64,000 nucleotides of DNA from Leptobrachium leishanense. Taxonomy: Eukaryota; Chordata; Amphibia; Anura; Megophryidae. The position numbers and the translations under genes were made by a program. Positions 11,861-23,525 of this stretch are shown one piece after another. Location of the stretch: assembly GCA_009667805.1 (NCBI GenBank), contig CM019064.1, forward strand, positions 385,888,049 through 385,952,048. Reading direction: 5' to 3'. Each line of letters starts with the position of its first letter. The first letter of the stretch is position 1. The notes below the pieces were generated by a model. It did not search any database and had not been told where the DNA came from. It saw only the letters and a list, made by a program, of their open reading frames with translations.

Positions 11861-12464
11861 CTCCTAAAAGGTGTTTAAACCAATAAAAATGCATTAAAAT
11901 GTGTCTAAATAATAAAAAGGTTCTTTAAAAATAATAAAAAGGTTTGTTACAGATTTTTAAAAAAGTATTTTTAAAAAAATTGTGAAATATAAATTTGGTC
12001 TGCATTTCTGGGTTGCACAAGAAGAAGAATCAGCCCAACACTCATTATTCTTTTGAAGTGACATTCATTTGATTAGCTTCATGCGTGTTGTCCACGCGTC
12101 CAGCAATCATCTACAAGGTTTCTCTATTATAAACGTATCATTGGATGATTGTAGCTGTGACCTTCTGTAGCTGAAGTCCAAGAAACCAAAAGGTACCAGC
12201 CCTCGTGGGCTTTGTTGAAGTGTCTGTATTTTAGATGCTTTACACACTCGGATACCAATAACATTTCAACCCACTGGCTTTTTAATCAAGCAGTGTGATA
12301 GATGCTTTTATCTTTTATATTCTAGAACTTTAGTGTAGATGTAGTGAGCAACAAAAGAGGATCGAGGCTCTGCAGTGATGGTTCAACACTCTAATGGAAC
12401 ATCCCAAACAGCAACGTTTTGGTTGTAAAACAGCAGTTGTATAGCTAAAATATTGCTGATTGCA
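11861..12464. other. unassigned spacer
   Basis: A-rich sequence, then unremarkable mixed sequence up to the target-site duplication of the hAT MITE. No gene seen. Confidence 0.4.
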
Positions 12465-12472
12465 ATGCTGTA

Positions 12473-13486
12473 TAGGGATGTGCGTTTCGGGTTTCGGAAT
12501 TTTGGAATTTTCACGAAATTTCCCGATTCGTGCATTCGAATGTGGCCGATTTTCCTAAACTTTTCAGATCCAAAAACGGCAGATCCGAAAAAAAATTCGA
12601 GCCGAAACAAAAACTTTTCAGAATTTTCGAATGGAGTAGAAATGTGTAAAATCGAAATTCATTTTCGTTCAATTCGTGATTTTGGCGCCATTCCTGATTT
12701 CGGTTCCATTTCAGTAATTTCGGACATCGTATTTATATCGCTGATTCTGTAATTAAATTTTGTATCATTCCCATCTCAATGTATCCTTCTTGTGAAACAT
12801 GAGAAATATCAATGTATCCTTCTTGTAAAACATGAGAAATCTCAATGTGTCCTTTCCGGGAAACCAGAGAAATCTCAATGTATCCTTCCTGGAAATCCAG
12901 AGAAATCTCAATGTATCCTTCTTGTAAAACATGAGAAATCTCAATGTATCCTTCTTGTAAAACATGAGAAATCTCAATGTATCCTTCTTGTAAAACATGA
13001 GAAATCTCAATGTGTCCTTTCCGGGAAACCAGAGAAATCTCAATGTATCCTTCTTGTAAAACATGAGAAATCTCAATGTGTCCTTTCCGGGAAACCAGAG
13101 AAATCTCAATGTATCCTTCCTGGAAATCCAGAGAAATCTCAATGTATCCTTCTTGTAAAACATGAGAAATCTCAATGTATCCTTCTTGTAAAACATGAGA
13201 AATCTCAATGGCAGAATTATCGTATCGTCAGAATTATCGTATCGTCTAATTATCGTATCTTATAATTATCATATCCGAAAAACCATTAGTTTACGTCAAA
13301 ACGAATAGACACTTTGAAACGAGGTGAACAGACGTTCCGAAAAACACGAAAATTTCCGAAATCTCGAAAAAAAAGTCGATACGAAAAACGAACCGAACCG
13401 AAACGGATATCGGTCGAACGAGTCGAAACGAAAATTTACAAAATCCGAACGAACCGAACCGAAAAAAAAATCGGTGCACAAGCCTA
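12473..13486. mobile_element. hAT-type MITE with 8-bp TSD, containing a 33-bp array
   Basis: Bounded by TAGGGATGTGCGTTTCGG at the left and TCGGTGCACAAGCCTA at the right, with a perfect 8-bp duplication ATGCTGTA at 12465-12472 and 13487-13494. Eight-base duplications are the hallmark of hAT transposons. Its arms (ttcggaatttt, ccgaaat, gatccgaaaa) match the shorter 550-bp copy at 24565-25114. The centre instead holds a tandem array built from a SINE tail. No transposase is encoded. Confidence 0.85.
12775..13211. repeat. 33-bp tandem array derived from a SINE 3' tail
   Basis: About 13 units of 33 bp, each containing gagaaatctcaatgtatcc followed by ttcttgtaaaacat or the variants tttccgggaaacca and ttcctggaaatcca. 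The unit equals the SINE tail word (gagaaatctcaatgtatcct, then tcctggtaaaat) seen at 10521, 36262 and 57965. Three variants occur in a patterned order, so blocks have been copied together. Because 33 is a multiple of three, both strands stay open (11-residue repeats). These frames are not genes. Confidence 0.9.
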
Positions 13487-13494
13487 ATGCTGTA

Positions 13495-14990
13495 TTAAAA
13501 CATGAACCATCAGGAACGCCTTGATCCGCTATGCTTTTATTGCTCTGTACTTTGGCGTTGGTCCCCCTGGGATTCAGTCTGCACCCGGATAAGTGAGATT
13601 CATACGCGCCGTGGTGACTTATTCACTGGTGGTTGTGTGCAAAGTTTCTTTAGTTCTGGGTTCATAGTGGATGCGGCAAAATTCGAGTATCAAGTGCACC
13701 ATGCAGCAGCACCTTTCTCTGAATTACCCTGTTTGTTTTTCAAATACGCTTACCTCAAATAGATTCTCCTTTAATCATTCCCCAGATGTATATTCTGAGG
13801 TTGAATTGATAGAGGTCTAGAGTGACTCAAAATCAATTTTTATTATTTTTTAGGTATTGTTTATGTTGTGATACGGAATGTTTTTGTTTTTTTGTTTTTA
13901 CACAACTAAAGTCCTCTTATTGCAAAACTGAAAACACTGGGTCCAAATTCTCATGTGATACATCATTCATTGACCTTGTGAATTATAAGAAAAAGAAAGT
14001 AGGAAATGACAGCTTATGTTAATGATTGGAAAAATAGTTTTCTGTCTGTCTGTCTGTCTAACGATAACCTTTTTTCCAGAATATCAAATATTTCTATTAG
14101 CAGCACCTGGAATAGAAATGTATTGTTTAGGAAATATAAAAAATGTTACTCAAAGGAATATGGATGCTGCTAACTGCAGATAAACAATATTTCATAATTA
14201 ATGGCCTATAATATGCTGGTGTGAGCATAAATAAATACCGATCAGGATATCGAGGGTCCGTGCATCACACCCATTATACAATGAGGTGTTATGGGCATAT
14301 ATTACGAATTACAGATGAAAATGCTCTGTCCACCATGTGTTACTATGGGACATGTTAAGTTACATTATGAGAAAATGTAGAGCTCTGTCTTGCAACAATA
14401 TGATAACAAATATAAACAAAACAAAGAAAGAAGCAAAACCACTAACATGAAACAATAAAGGCTGTTTCTGATGTATTCCCTCTGATGTGGTTCTGTCAGG
14501 ATTGGGGGTTAGTGGCTCAACACACAAGAATAGAGAGGTAGAGAAATAAAATCTGAACTAAAGTCTGGTCCTTGTACTGGCCGGGTACTAAGCTATTAAA
14601 ATATAATCAGAGGAACCAGAAATGCACAGAGTCAATGTAATAAAGCCGAGCTGTAGAACAGGGGAAATCCGGCCGTCAAAGAATAAGCCAAGACCAATGC
14701 ACAGGAAATTACAAAGAACAACAAGACCGGCGTAGGGGTAGTAAGGAATCCCGACAGGTCAGTGAAGCTCGGTCAGAGCTGTTGAAATAGTCTGTGAAAT
14801 AATGAATTCCATAAGAAGGCTCACACCACTGTCAACCTGTGGTCCTACCTGTTCCACTTGAATACAATTATACAGATATGACGGAGAAAGGTAAAAGCAG
14901 AAAAATTAGCATATAACAACCCACCAATAAAATGGTGAGAACAAGAATTGTAATCCGGTAAACAGAACATTCGGGGGTGGCCCATAGCAA
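13495..14990. other. unassigned spacer, no gene
   Basis: AT-rich sequence with a (GTCT)4 run at 14042-14058. The part at 14495-14790 (tctgtcaggattgggggtta, then ccggcgtaggggtag) resembles the repeat-like GC-richer blocks at 15255 and 47750, but has no clear ends. No coding motif. Confidence 0.4.
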
Positions 14991-14997
14991 TAGACAA

Positions 14998-15138
14998 TAA
15001 AAAATATTTCTAAGTTTACCGGATAGGGTACAGGTACTGGCTAAAAAAATTTCAATCAACTGTTGTCCGAGTTTATGGTACTGTTATTTTTTTAGCCAGT
15101 ACCTGTACCCTATCCGGTAAACTTATAAATATTTTTTA
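14998..15138. mobile_element. Hairpin MITE, about 140 bp
   Basis: Left arm 14998-15050 and right arm 15086-15138 are nearly perfect reverse complements. The arm includes aagtttaccggatagggtac and then aggtactggctaaaaaaat. The loop is about 35 bp. Such foldback elements are typical of small MITEs. No TSD could be fixed. Confidence 0.75.
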
Positions 15139-15780
15139 CTGTTCCTCTTGAAACAGATTGCGTCACATGATCCTTCTCCCACTCTCCCTTTTTAAGTTAT
15201 CTTACTTTGCCCCTTTTCGTGTATGTTTTTTTTAACCCGTTTGCCTTTGGATTGTGTCATGATCCACGAATGAGGAGACCAAGGTGCTTGATAGCTGTTT
15301 ACTGTGCAGACAGTCAGATACACAAGGACGGATAAAGCAGAAAATTCAGGGTACAACATTGGAATACTGCATGCAATACCAGGAGGAAACTGGAAACCAG
15401 GAGAAGACAATCAGATGTCTTTCCCTTAGACTTGTGGGTTTAAATAGGGAGCCCTGGCCAGCACACACCCCCTGCAGGGTGGTCTCCACCTTCCAGCCAC
15501 GCCTCCCCTCAGGCCAAGGGATAGCCTGGATACCTTGGCCCCTTCGCCAACCGCAGCAGGGGACACGCCCTCAGAGATGCAACGCCTCCCCCTAGCAACC
15601 GCCAGGCTTCTGCAGGAGGCCACGCCCCCACGCTGGGAACACATGACGGCGGCCATGTTCAGCGTCCCCGCCGGGCGCCGCATCATCCTACCAGAGCCAG
15701 CTGGGGAAGGAACCTGGACCAGACTCCCCACCAATGCCGGAGTGCCATGAGCATCGCGCGGCGGACCACCTGGACGTACG
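15139..15780. other. GC-rich repeat-like block, possible LTR or MITE debris
   Basis: From about 15255 (gtgtcatgatccacgaatga) to 15755 (gtgccatgagcatcgcgcgg) the composition rises and words such as cacgcctcccctcaggcc appear. Similar blocks begin at about 14495 and 47750. Frog genomes carry LTR-type repeats of this style, but I see no terminal duplication, primer-binding site or protein here, so the class stays open. Confidence 0.3.
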
Positions 15781-15789
15781 TCAGTACGG

Positions 15790-16165
15790 AAGACGCAGTA
15801 GTGGCCACACAGTCCATTTATTCACTGATGTATTTTTGTAGAAGGGAAAATAAAATAAAAAGCAAAACCATTTTGTCCGTGAAAAATGCTGGACGTATAA
15901 ATGCAGTCCGTCTGACCACGTTCCATCACTCACACACAAAGCTATGCAGACGTTGCGGACGCAGCGCACTTTGTGCGGCCGTTCTAGCGGTTGTACGTTC
16001 TTGCCTGCCTTGCGTCCGTGGGCCGCGGCCGTTGTGCGTCCGCAGTTCAGTGCGGTCGTACTTCGTGTAATGGGCTCCGATGGGCTTCCTGTCATGCTAT
16101 CACGGACGTACTTTTAGGCGAAATCACAGACGTGAACACTACGCTCGTCTGACAGCAGCCTAATA
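15790..16165. mobile_element. Truncated TTA-target MITE (right end only)
   Basis: The right end reads cgctcgtctgacagcagcct and then aata. This is the reverse complement of the ends of the MITEs at 34347 and 35122 (GGCTAGGGTCAGACGAACGC). CpG-rich words in the interior also match. The left terminal repeat is missing. Confidence 0.5.
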
Positions 16166-16927
16166 CAAACTGTGGTCTTCAACACTGTGATCTGTTTGAC
16201 TACCAAGCAACCACTTTTAAAGCACATTTTATCTGCTTTTTAATTTAATAAAAGCATTTGCCATAGGAGTCTGCAGGGGGTGTGCTGGCTGTGCCCAGGC
16301 ACACCCTAATGTTGGGTGAAGAGGTCCTCTTTCACTTATTACATTCATATTTTTGAAATCGTTTAGGCTAATGTCAGATGAATGCAGTCAGAGCGCACTC
16401 TGCGTGGTGCACAATGGACGGGCGTACTGACGGAAGATACTGTAGACACCACAGGGTCCGGTTTTTTGAAGGATGTAGAAAAAAATGGAATTATGGGATA
16501 CAAAATTAATATGAAAAATTATACAAATTGGAAAATTATATGAAAAGCCATTTTTACTCCCATTAGTGATCTGTTAGCACATCGATTTTTGCACTAGCTC
16601 GCGCGAGCTTACTGTACTTTGCGCAACCTATACGTAACATGGGGAGCGTAAATGTACATTAGCGTTACGTTAAATAAGGTATTGCAAAGTCCTAGCACTA
16701 ATTACTGCAGGGACGCAGAGAGCCACATGTTAGCACCTTCTAAAATCTGGTGCTACATGATTCTGCATTTGCAAAATCATTTAGCACCCACCTAACCCCC
16801 CCCAATAAATCCCGTGCTCCCCACTAATCCACCACTTCCTGTCACCGGGGGTGCAGAGTGTTACAAATAGTACAGAACAAATAGTGTTAGTCCAGATGCC
16901 AAAATCACCAGAGTATAGCCATACATA
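16166..16927. other. Spacer with MITE fragments
   Basis: The stretch from about 16368 (taggctaatgtcagatgaat) looks like the left end of another TTA-target MITE without a partner. The stretch from 16570 (gcgcgagcttactgtacttt) resembles the interior of the family at 36553-37273. No coding content. Confidence 0.4.
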
Positions 16928-17816
16928 CAGGGTTATTCAAAGAGATTCGAAAAGTCACCGCACGTTCGGTGACTTTTCGTTCTCTTCAATTCGGTTCCTT
17001 TTGCCGATCCCATTTCGGTGACCCTGCGGTGTATTCAGCAAGCACCACAGGGTCCCCGAATTGCAGGGAAAAGCTGCCGTAAACCCACCGAAAACTAACC
17101 GCAAAACCCACCGAATGCACGCCGAAAACCCTCAGAAACATCTGGATTAACCTGCCGAAAACCACGGAAAAACCCGAACAGGAGCCGATCACATGCAGCG
17201 AAGCCGCCGGAAAAAGCCGAGACCGCAGAGAGAGTGAAGTGAATAAATTAGGAAAACAGTTTGTGTGACTGTTTGAAAGTGAAACGCTGTTTGCAAAGAA
17301 ACTACTGAGCGAAAATGTCTGAAATTTACATATGAGGTCCAAGGAATGATAATAAAAAGGGCTGTTACAGAAAAAAGAAGTAAAGTTAAAATAAAAAAAT
17401 CCAGAAAAATGCTTAAAATATCCTAAAAAATCTATAAATAAAGAGACTCTTTACTGCAGAATTTTATAATGAACGGTTTATTAGATATTTAATTAAAACA
17501 GGAATATTTTTAACATTGAAGCCTATGGGATTCTCCTGAATAAACTTGCCGAATTAAACCACCGAATGGCAGGACATTTCGGGAACCTTTCACTGCTGGT
17601 TTGTGTTCTCTGAATAGCCGAAGCAGTGCTTTTGTATGGGGATTTCACTGCCCTCGAACAGGCACCGAACAGGCACAGTATGTGCAGACAATTCGCCAGG
17701 ATTTGGCGAATTGCCTGCTCTCTGGATAGCCGAATGGCCAAGAAAGGTAACCGAACGCTGATTTTCAGCGTTTGGTTACCTTTCTCAAGCAATTCGGATC
17801 TCTTTGAATAACCCTG
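16928..17816. mobile_element. MITE family with TIR CAGGGTTATTCAAAGAGA, complete 889-bp copy
   Basis: Begins CAGGGTTATTCAAAGAGA and ends with its reverse complement TCTCTTTGAATAACCCTG. The internal gtcaccgcacgttcggtgac hairpin sits beside the left end, and a second hairpin (cgaacgctgattttcagcgt) beside the right. The same family occurs inverted at 25349-33240 (split by two insertions) and at 63184-64000 (cut by the window). No transposase frame. Confidence 0.85.
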
Positions 17817-17820
17817 CCAG

Positions 17821-18042
17821 TGATACCTTTTTTACTGGACTATCGTTACATTTAAAAGACAAGCTTTCGAGAATTTAACGCTCTTCTTCAGCTCTGGAAG
17901 TTTTACTGCACAAAATCACCCTTCTGCTTTGCCTTTATTATACAATTCTAACATTTTGCTCAGTATAGCTTCCAGACATGAAGAATAGAGGTACAAAAGC
18001 TTGTCTTTTAAATGTACCGTTAGTCCAATAAAAAAGGAATCA
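17821..18042. mobile_element. MITE with TIR TGATWCCTTTTTTAYTGGAC
   Basis: Left end tgataccttttttactggac and right end gtccaataaaaaaggaatca are inverted repeats, extended by the inner arms acatttaaaagacaagcttt and aagcttgtcttttaaatgta. The size is about 222 bp. It lies four bases from the preceding MITE. The flanking atcaccagagtata word at 16905 reappears inverted near 18056, so the two elements may sit together inside an older repeat. Confidence 0.7.
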
Positions 18043-19199
18043 CCACGTACTGTTATATACTCTGGTGATTCATATATAAACTACAATAATTATATGATAA
18101 AAATATTTTATTAGTAAAACCGCATCTAGGATATATGTTATAGACCTTCATTATGTCAAAATCTTTGTTAAATAATGTGTTGCTATTGGTGCACACAGCA
18201 AGCTTGTCTTGGATTTTGAGGTTGAGACACACCTCGATCCATTAAGTGTCAATGCATATATACCAGATTCACTTGTCTTCAAACTCTAATATCTCAAGCA
18301 TTGCGTTATCAATGGAAAAACCAAGATAAATTGCGAAACCTCAAACAACACAGACTGTTTGGTTTCTTGGTATTGACATCCAAACCAGACCTTGGATCAT
18401 CAAAGCCTTAAGCCTTGCGATAAGGAGTATGTCAGTCTCTGCATCCCCAGAATCTATAAACTAGAGATTCTCCAACAGCAAGAGGTATAACGTGGATCCA
18501 GATCATACTTGCTTGATATAAATCCTAAGACATGCTGTCAGTATAAAATTTCCCAGATAATAAGTCACAAGATGACATCGTGGATTTGAAGTCAGTGTTA
18601 GATGACACCATGTTACCACACAGATATATAATTTAAGTGTTACATGTCACAGGTTTGTATTATATTCCATTCTATGGGATGGAGAATGCAAATTGGGGGT
18701 GTCTGGATATAAAGGTTGTTTAATAATACATATTTGGTTTGATTTGTCATTATGCCATTTAAGACGTGAGAATAGATAATTAGCTGTTGATATTATCATA
18801 GCTTACGTGACATATCTCAGCTGTACATGAACATTCTGGAGAATGTTGAATTTGGTACCTCCACACTAACCTTATTTTAGGCCCCAGCAGTCTCTTAACA
18901 AAAACGCAGAACTGTCAACTCACGCAGCCTGGACACGGGATGCCCAATTTTCCCCCAGAATTCCTGATCACCCAGGAGCCCTAGGCTGTCACTCGGTGTT
19001 TGGGAGACCTGATGGAAAATGCACCATAACAGTGTGTTTAATGGTGCTTGCAGTGCTTACATGGTTAAATCAGGGCCTTTGAAGCCATTGAAGCCCCCTT
19101 TTAGCCCCATACCCCCTCTATACACCTACCCTCTACTATACACCCTTTTTGCATCCTACAGCCATACTCCCCTTTATACAACCCCTTCAACACTCAATA
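18043..19199. other. unassigned spacer
   Basis: AT-rich unique-looking sequence. I see no coding motif, tandem array or terminal repeat beyond the short inverted word near 18056. Confidence 0.4.
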
Positions 19200-19655
19200 T
19201 TTGTGGTAAGCATTAGGGTTACAGCTAGGGTTAGGGTTACTTCTACCATTGAGTTACTGTTAGGGTTGCTGTTAGACTTACTTTTTCTGCTTGTGTTAGA
19301 GTTATAATTACTGTTTATATTTGTATTAAGGTTAAAGTTACTCTTAGGGTAAGAGATACCGATAGACTTACTGGTTCTGTTTGTGTTAGGGCTATAGTTA
19401 GTTATACAGTTTATTTTTATGTTCGTATTAGGGTCAGAGTTACTTCTAGAATTGGGTTACTAAAGTAATGTAATGGGATGCTAAAGTAATGGCATATTTT
19501 ATGATATACATGATTTTGCCCTTGAAAAAGTCTGATAATACAGACGAAACGCGTCGGGCTTATTTTCTTTTCTTGTGTATGTTCTTATTTTTGTAGGATC
19601 TATTCCTTGTGCTATTATTGTTTGGTTACTGTTAGGGTTATGACTAGGGCTAGTA
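19200..19655. repeat. Degenerate TAGGGTTACTGT-like repeat tract
   Basis: Loose repetition of gttagggttac, tgttagggttgctgtta and related words between 19205 and 19460, with another at 19622. The words resemble telomere repeats but are irregular and interrupted, so they are not a telomeric array. A motif cagacgaaacgcgtcgggct at 19540 is a word I associate with vertebrate MITEs, but no ends are visible. Confidence 0.45.
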
Positions 19656-20919
19656 TTTCACAATGTATGCTAATTTTTTCATTTAGCAAAATGATTTTGA
19701 CTTAGCCCAAGAACTTTGAGTTCAATTTAATAACATTTTATCATTTTTGGTCGATTCAGCATTGTAGAGATAGGGAATTTCGGGTACTCCTCAATCTCTA
19801 AAATGCCGATATTTCGTCCGAAATTCAATTCAGATGAAAAAGAAAGCACATCTTTAATAGTTTAGGCTGGGTAAAACACACAAGATAGAACCCAGTTGTT
19901 CAGTAATAAAAAATAGTGTTTTTGCAGAAATGATTTCCTTTCTCCCCAAGAAAGAAACTCACAAATTTGAGAGTCCATAAAACCAGGTCTATATGATCAC
20001 CTGAGGTCAGTCCAGGTGACCTCTCCCCTCTTGGGTGATGCTGAGAGTGTGCCTTATTTTACGGTAATGCTCAACCTTCACAGGATGCTCTGCTGGTGCT
20101 ATTGACATTTGCTTTTGGTGTCCTTAAATGACCCTCAAATTCAGGCAGTTGCTGGTGGTTACATACTCATCCCCGTACAGTTACTGTTACAGGTATTTAT
20201 AAAGAACTAACAAGTTCTGCAGCGCTGTACACCTGTATACACCAGACATGTTGGTTTTGTGGTTAATATATTGTGGGGGGCAGTTTACAACACAAACGAT
20301 CACACAATGGATGCACCAAGTGACACATATAGAGTAAATTATTTTCTTAACTAAATAAACATGAGAAGAACAAAGCACATGTAAGATATCAGCAACATAA
20401 AAAAAACACAATAAGGACATTATATTTTTTGGTGGTAGTTGCCCTTTAAGGGTTATTTATTGATTCAGGGTGACTGACAATGACAGATATTAGGAGCAAG
20501 CCACCCTTGACAGGCTTGGTTCAGACCAAGGTGCCAATGAGTAATACATCTTGGTTGTCCCACACAATTGTCATTTTCTGCATATTTGTCAAGCACATGG
20601 TTTATGGTGTCATTCTAGCGTATCAACTCCACCCATGACAGCTCATACCTCCGATCAGCACCTTAACATATTGGTGTGCATTTAATAAAGAATGTGCTAA
20701 AAGTAGACGCTTGTCAACTACTAGGCTCCGGAGAACAGATATCTATTTTATGTTAGAATTTAATGCTGAATACTTTTGCATCACCTCCCACCCTCGCTAA
20801 TACTAGATAATGTATCTAATTACAATACAAGCATTACGGTAAATTCCAGAGTGCAATGACACAACAATGAAAATTAATAACAAGAAATTAAAAGGCACGT
20901 TAAAATACAGTGGGCCCTA
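19656..20919. other. Spacer with a short L2 tail
   Basis: At 20180-20235 the sequence acaggtatttataaagaact then agttctgcagcgctgtacac is a diverged L2 3' end on the minus strand. The remainder is unassigned AT-rich sequence with no gene. Confidence 0.45.
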
Positions 20920-21510
20920 TCGGGTCCCCTGAGCTAAAACCGGGACACTAAGATTAGCGTTCTCTAATTTCCCCTTTGCATCCCGGTTTCACCAGCGGAT
21001 TACGAGGCAGGCGCTGAGTCCAGCAGCCTGCTCCATAGAGGCCGCTAGACTCGCGGATGCTCGGGACGTTGTCCCGAGTCCATAGGACTCCATGGAGGGG
21101 AAGCTGGGGACAACGTCCCGAACATCCACGAGTCTAGCGGACTCTATAGGACTCCATGGAGGCTTCTGCTGACAGGTCACATGACCAGCAGGATCTCGCC
21201 TCTTTTTCCCCCAGTCTCACTCTGCTCTCGGCGGCCAGAAGTGGAGGATCAGGCCGTCATTCTTGCCGCGGGATTAGAGGTGAGTATTTGATATTTTTAA
21301 GGGGCTTTTCATCGGCTGCTAACTGATTCCGCAGCAGCTCTGAGCTGGTGTTAACTCCTTTAGTTAGCAAGAGCTCTTAGTAACTAGCGTTAGGACTTTG
21401 TGATCCTAACGCTAGTTAATCTCTGCTTGCACTTTGCGCTCCCCATGTTAAGTAAAGGGAGCGCAGAGTACAGTAAGCTTGCGGTACAAACCACTAATAC
21501 CGATTCACTA
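20920..21510. repeat. GC-rich repeat with internal hairpin
   Basis: The arms at about 21030-21080 (gccgctagactcgcggatgc, then tcgggacgttgtcccgag) and about 21105-21150 (ggacaacgtcccgaacatcc, then acgagtctagcgg) are inverted. Farther right, gcgctccccatgttaagtaa resembles the interior of the 36553 MITE family. Probably a MITE relic. Ends not resolved. Confidence 0.45.
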
Positions 21511-21589
21511 ATAGGTTTTTTAACCCCTTCACAATGGGACCACAGATAAGTTTCAGATTTTGGGAGGATTTATTTTAATGTAGAAAAGT

Positions 21590-23525
21590 GAAATCGCTTA
21601 ACTCTAGAAGAGATTTTCAGAAACCACTGAAATTTCAGTGAAATTTCATGCTTTCTTGTTCGGCGCACTGTGGCATTTCCAGTTCGCTGACTCTGCAGTG
21701 AATTCACTAATCACCACAGGGTCCCCGTAGTGCCGAGAATGTGGAGCCGCCGAAGACCGAACACCGCCAAACAGAACGCTGAACACCGTCGATCAACCTG
21801 CCAAACACCACCGCCGACCACTGATCAGCCCGCCAAACGCCACCGATGAGCGCTAAAATGACCCCTGAACACCACCGAACTGCATGGAAAAAAACTGAAT
21901 ACTGCTATTCTTTAAAAGGTTTTTAAAACAATAGAAATGCATGAAAATGTGTGGAAATAATAAAAAGGTCTGTTACAGAATAGAAAAAAAGGCCTTTGAA
22001 AAAAATGGGAATCAAAAATTTCACCCAAAAAAAACGAACTAAATTCCAAACAAAGACGGTTTGCTGAAAATGAAAATAAAAAACGGTTGAATAAAATATA
22101 TTTTAAATGGTAATATTTTTTACATTGAATCCTATGGGATTCGCCTGTTTACCCACTTGGCTGCTAAGGACGCACTCAACGCGTCCTGCCAAGTGCTCCT
22201 CCTGTGCTCTGGACGCGCTGAGCGCATCCTAGCACAGGAGGCAGCAATCTTGGATGTCAGCCCGGCACTCCGGGACCCCAGCGGGGACGATAGATGTCAT
22301 CGCGCTGGCACGATGACATCTATTTCAGGCGCCCAGCCCGCGAGTGCAGAGGAGGTGCCTGAAAGGGAGGGGGGGAGGTCATTTGGACCTCTCTCCCTCC
22401 CGATCGCCGGGGGCCAGCAGTGAAAGTCAGGCACCATTTGGAAGGGCACAACCTGCCATTCCAAATGGTGTCTGGCTTTAACCCCTTGGGTGCCGGATCA
22501 CGATTCGGTGCCGAAAAAGCACGGATCGGGATCCTTTCTTGGAGCTGGCCGACATCTTGGATGTCGGCCAAGCTTCTGGGAACTCCCCCTGAAGACTGGA
22601 GTCATCGTGCATAGCGCGATGACGTCAGTCCTGGAGTTAACCCCTAGCTGCCACCAATGGTGGAGATAGGGGTTCCAATAAACCCCTATCTCCCGATCCG
22701 TGGCAGATAGGGGTTAATGTTTGGTATCGTTGGATCGGCCAGAGCATGTAAAATTTGATAAGTACAAAATAAAAATAAAAAAATATAAAAATAATAATAA
22801 AAAAATATAAACAAGTTTTTTTTTATTATTTTATTTTGCTAATGCAGCAATATTGTTCCCATTTCAATTATAATGTGAACAATGATGCTGCACTAACGAT
22901 TTTTGTATGGGGTGCGTTTGTTAAAAATCGTGTAATTTCCCCCCCCAAATAAATGTAACGAGACCCCATTTCTAATTTTTTTAACAAGCGCAACCCATAG
23001 AAAATATAACCGCAAATGCTCGCATGTTAAAATGTGAAAAAAAAACACTTTGCACGTTGTAAATGATTGAAAATTCTAATTTTATTGCATTTTTTTGTTA
23101 TAATATACAGACAGGACATGACGTATACATATAATAATGATATATTATGAATCTGCCGAGTCTGCCGGAAAGAACGATATATAATATGTCTGGGTCATAT
23201 AATAAAATAAGCCTTCAAAACGCGTTTAAACATGATGAGCGAAACAGGTAAAAATGAGCTCAGCACACAGGCGTGAAATGCCTCAGCAGCGAAAGGGTTA
23301 AACCTGTCGAACTGAATCACCAAAAAATCAGGGAATTTCACTGACACTTTGGTAAAGTTCGGCGTTTAAACTTCACTGAATTTCGCTGTCAATTCGTCAG
23401 TATTTGGCAAATTGGCAGCTTTCTGAATAGACGAACTGTCACGAAATTGTACTGTTCGGTTAAATTCACCGTTTGGTGAATTGCAATTCGGTGGCATGTT
23501 TGGCACTTATTGAGTAACCCTTTCA
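21590..23525. mobile_element. 'GTTATTCACT'-type MITE split by a piggyBac-type MITE
   Basis: The right end gaattgcaattcggtggcat then tgagtaacccttt, and the left part (cagtgaattcactaatcacc), belong to the family at 641 and 54800-55450. The piggyBac-type MITE at 22152-23297 interrupts it inside the conserved word (ctatgggattcgcctg before, aacctgtcgaactgaa after). The uninterrupted version can be read near 55206-55245. The outer left boundary is approximate. Confidence 0.6.
22152..23297 (-). mobile_element. piggyBac-type MITE, 1146 bp
   Basis: The right end reads GCAGCGAAAGGG followed by TTAA. The left end CCCACTTGGCTGC is preceded by TTTA, one base off TTAA. The element matches, in inverted orientation, the copy at 56001-57160 (CCCTTTCGCTGC ends with TTAA on both sides). 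TTAA target duplication and CCC-starting termini are piggyBac traits. The interior has hairpins around gacatcttggatgtcggcc and no transposase. Confidence 0.8.

Noticed and set aside
12765..13265. KDTLRFLMFYK / CILLVKHEKSQ repeat proteins on both strands
   Set aside because: The 33-bp period is divisible by three. The source is a non-coding SINE tail.
15255..15790. Host gene exon or CpG-island promoter
   Set aside because: GC-rich, but open frames lack motifs, and similar blocks at 14495 and 47775 suggest a dispersed repeat.
19200..19460. Interstitial telomeric repeat
   Set aside because: The gttagggttac words are irregular in length and content. No run of perfect TTAGGG units exists.
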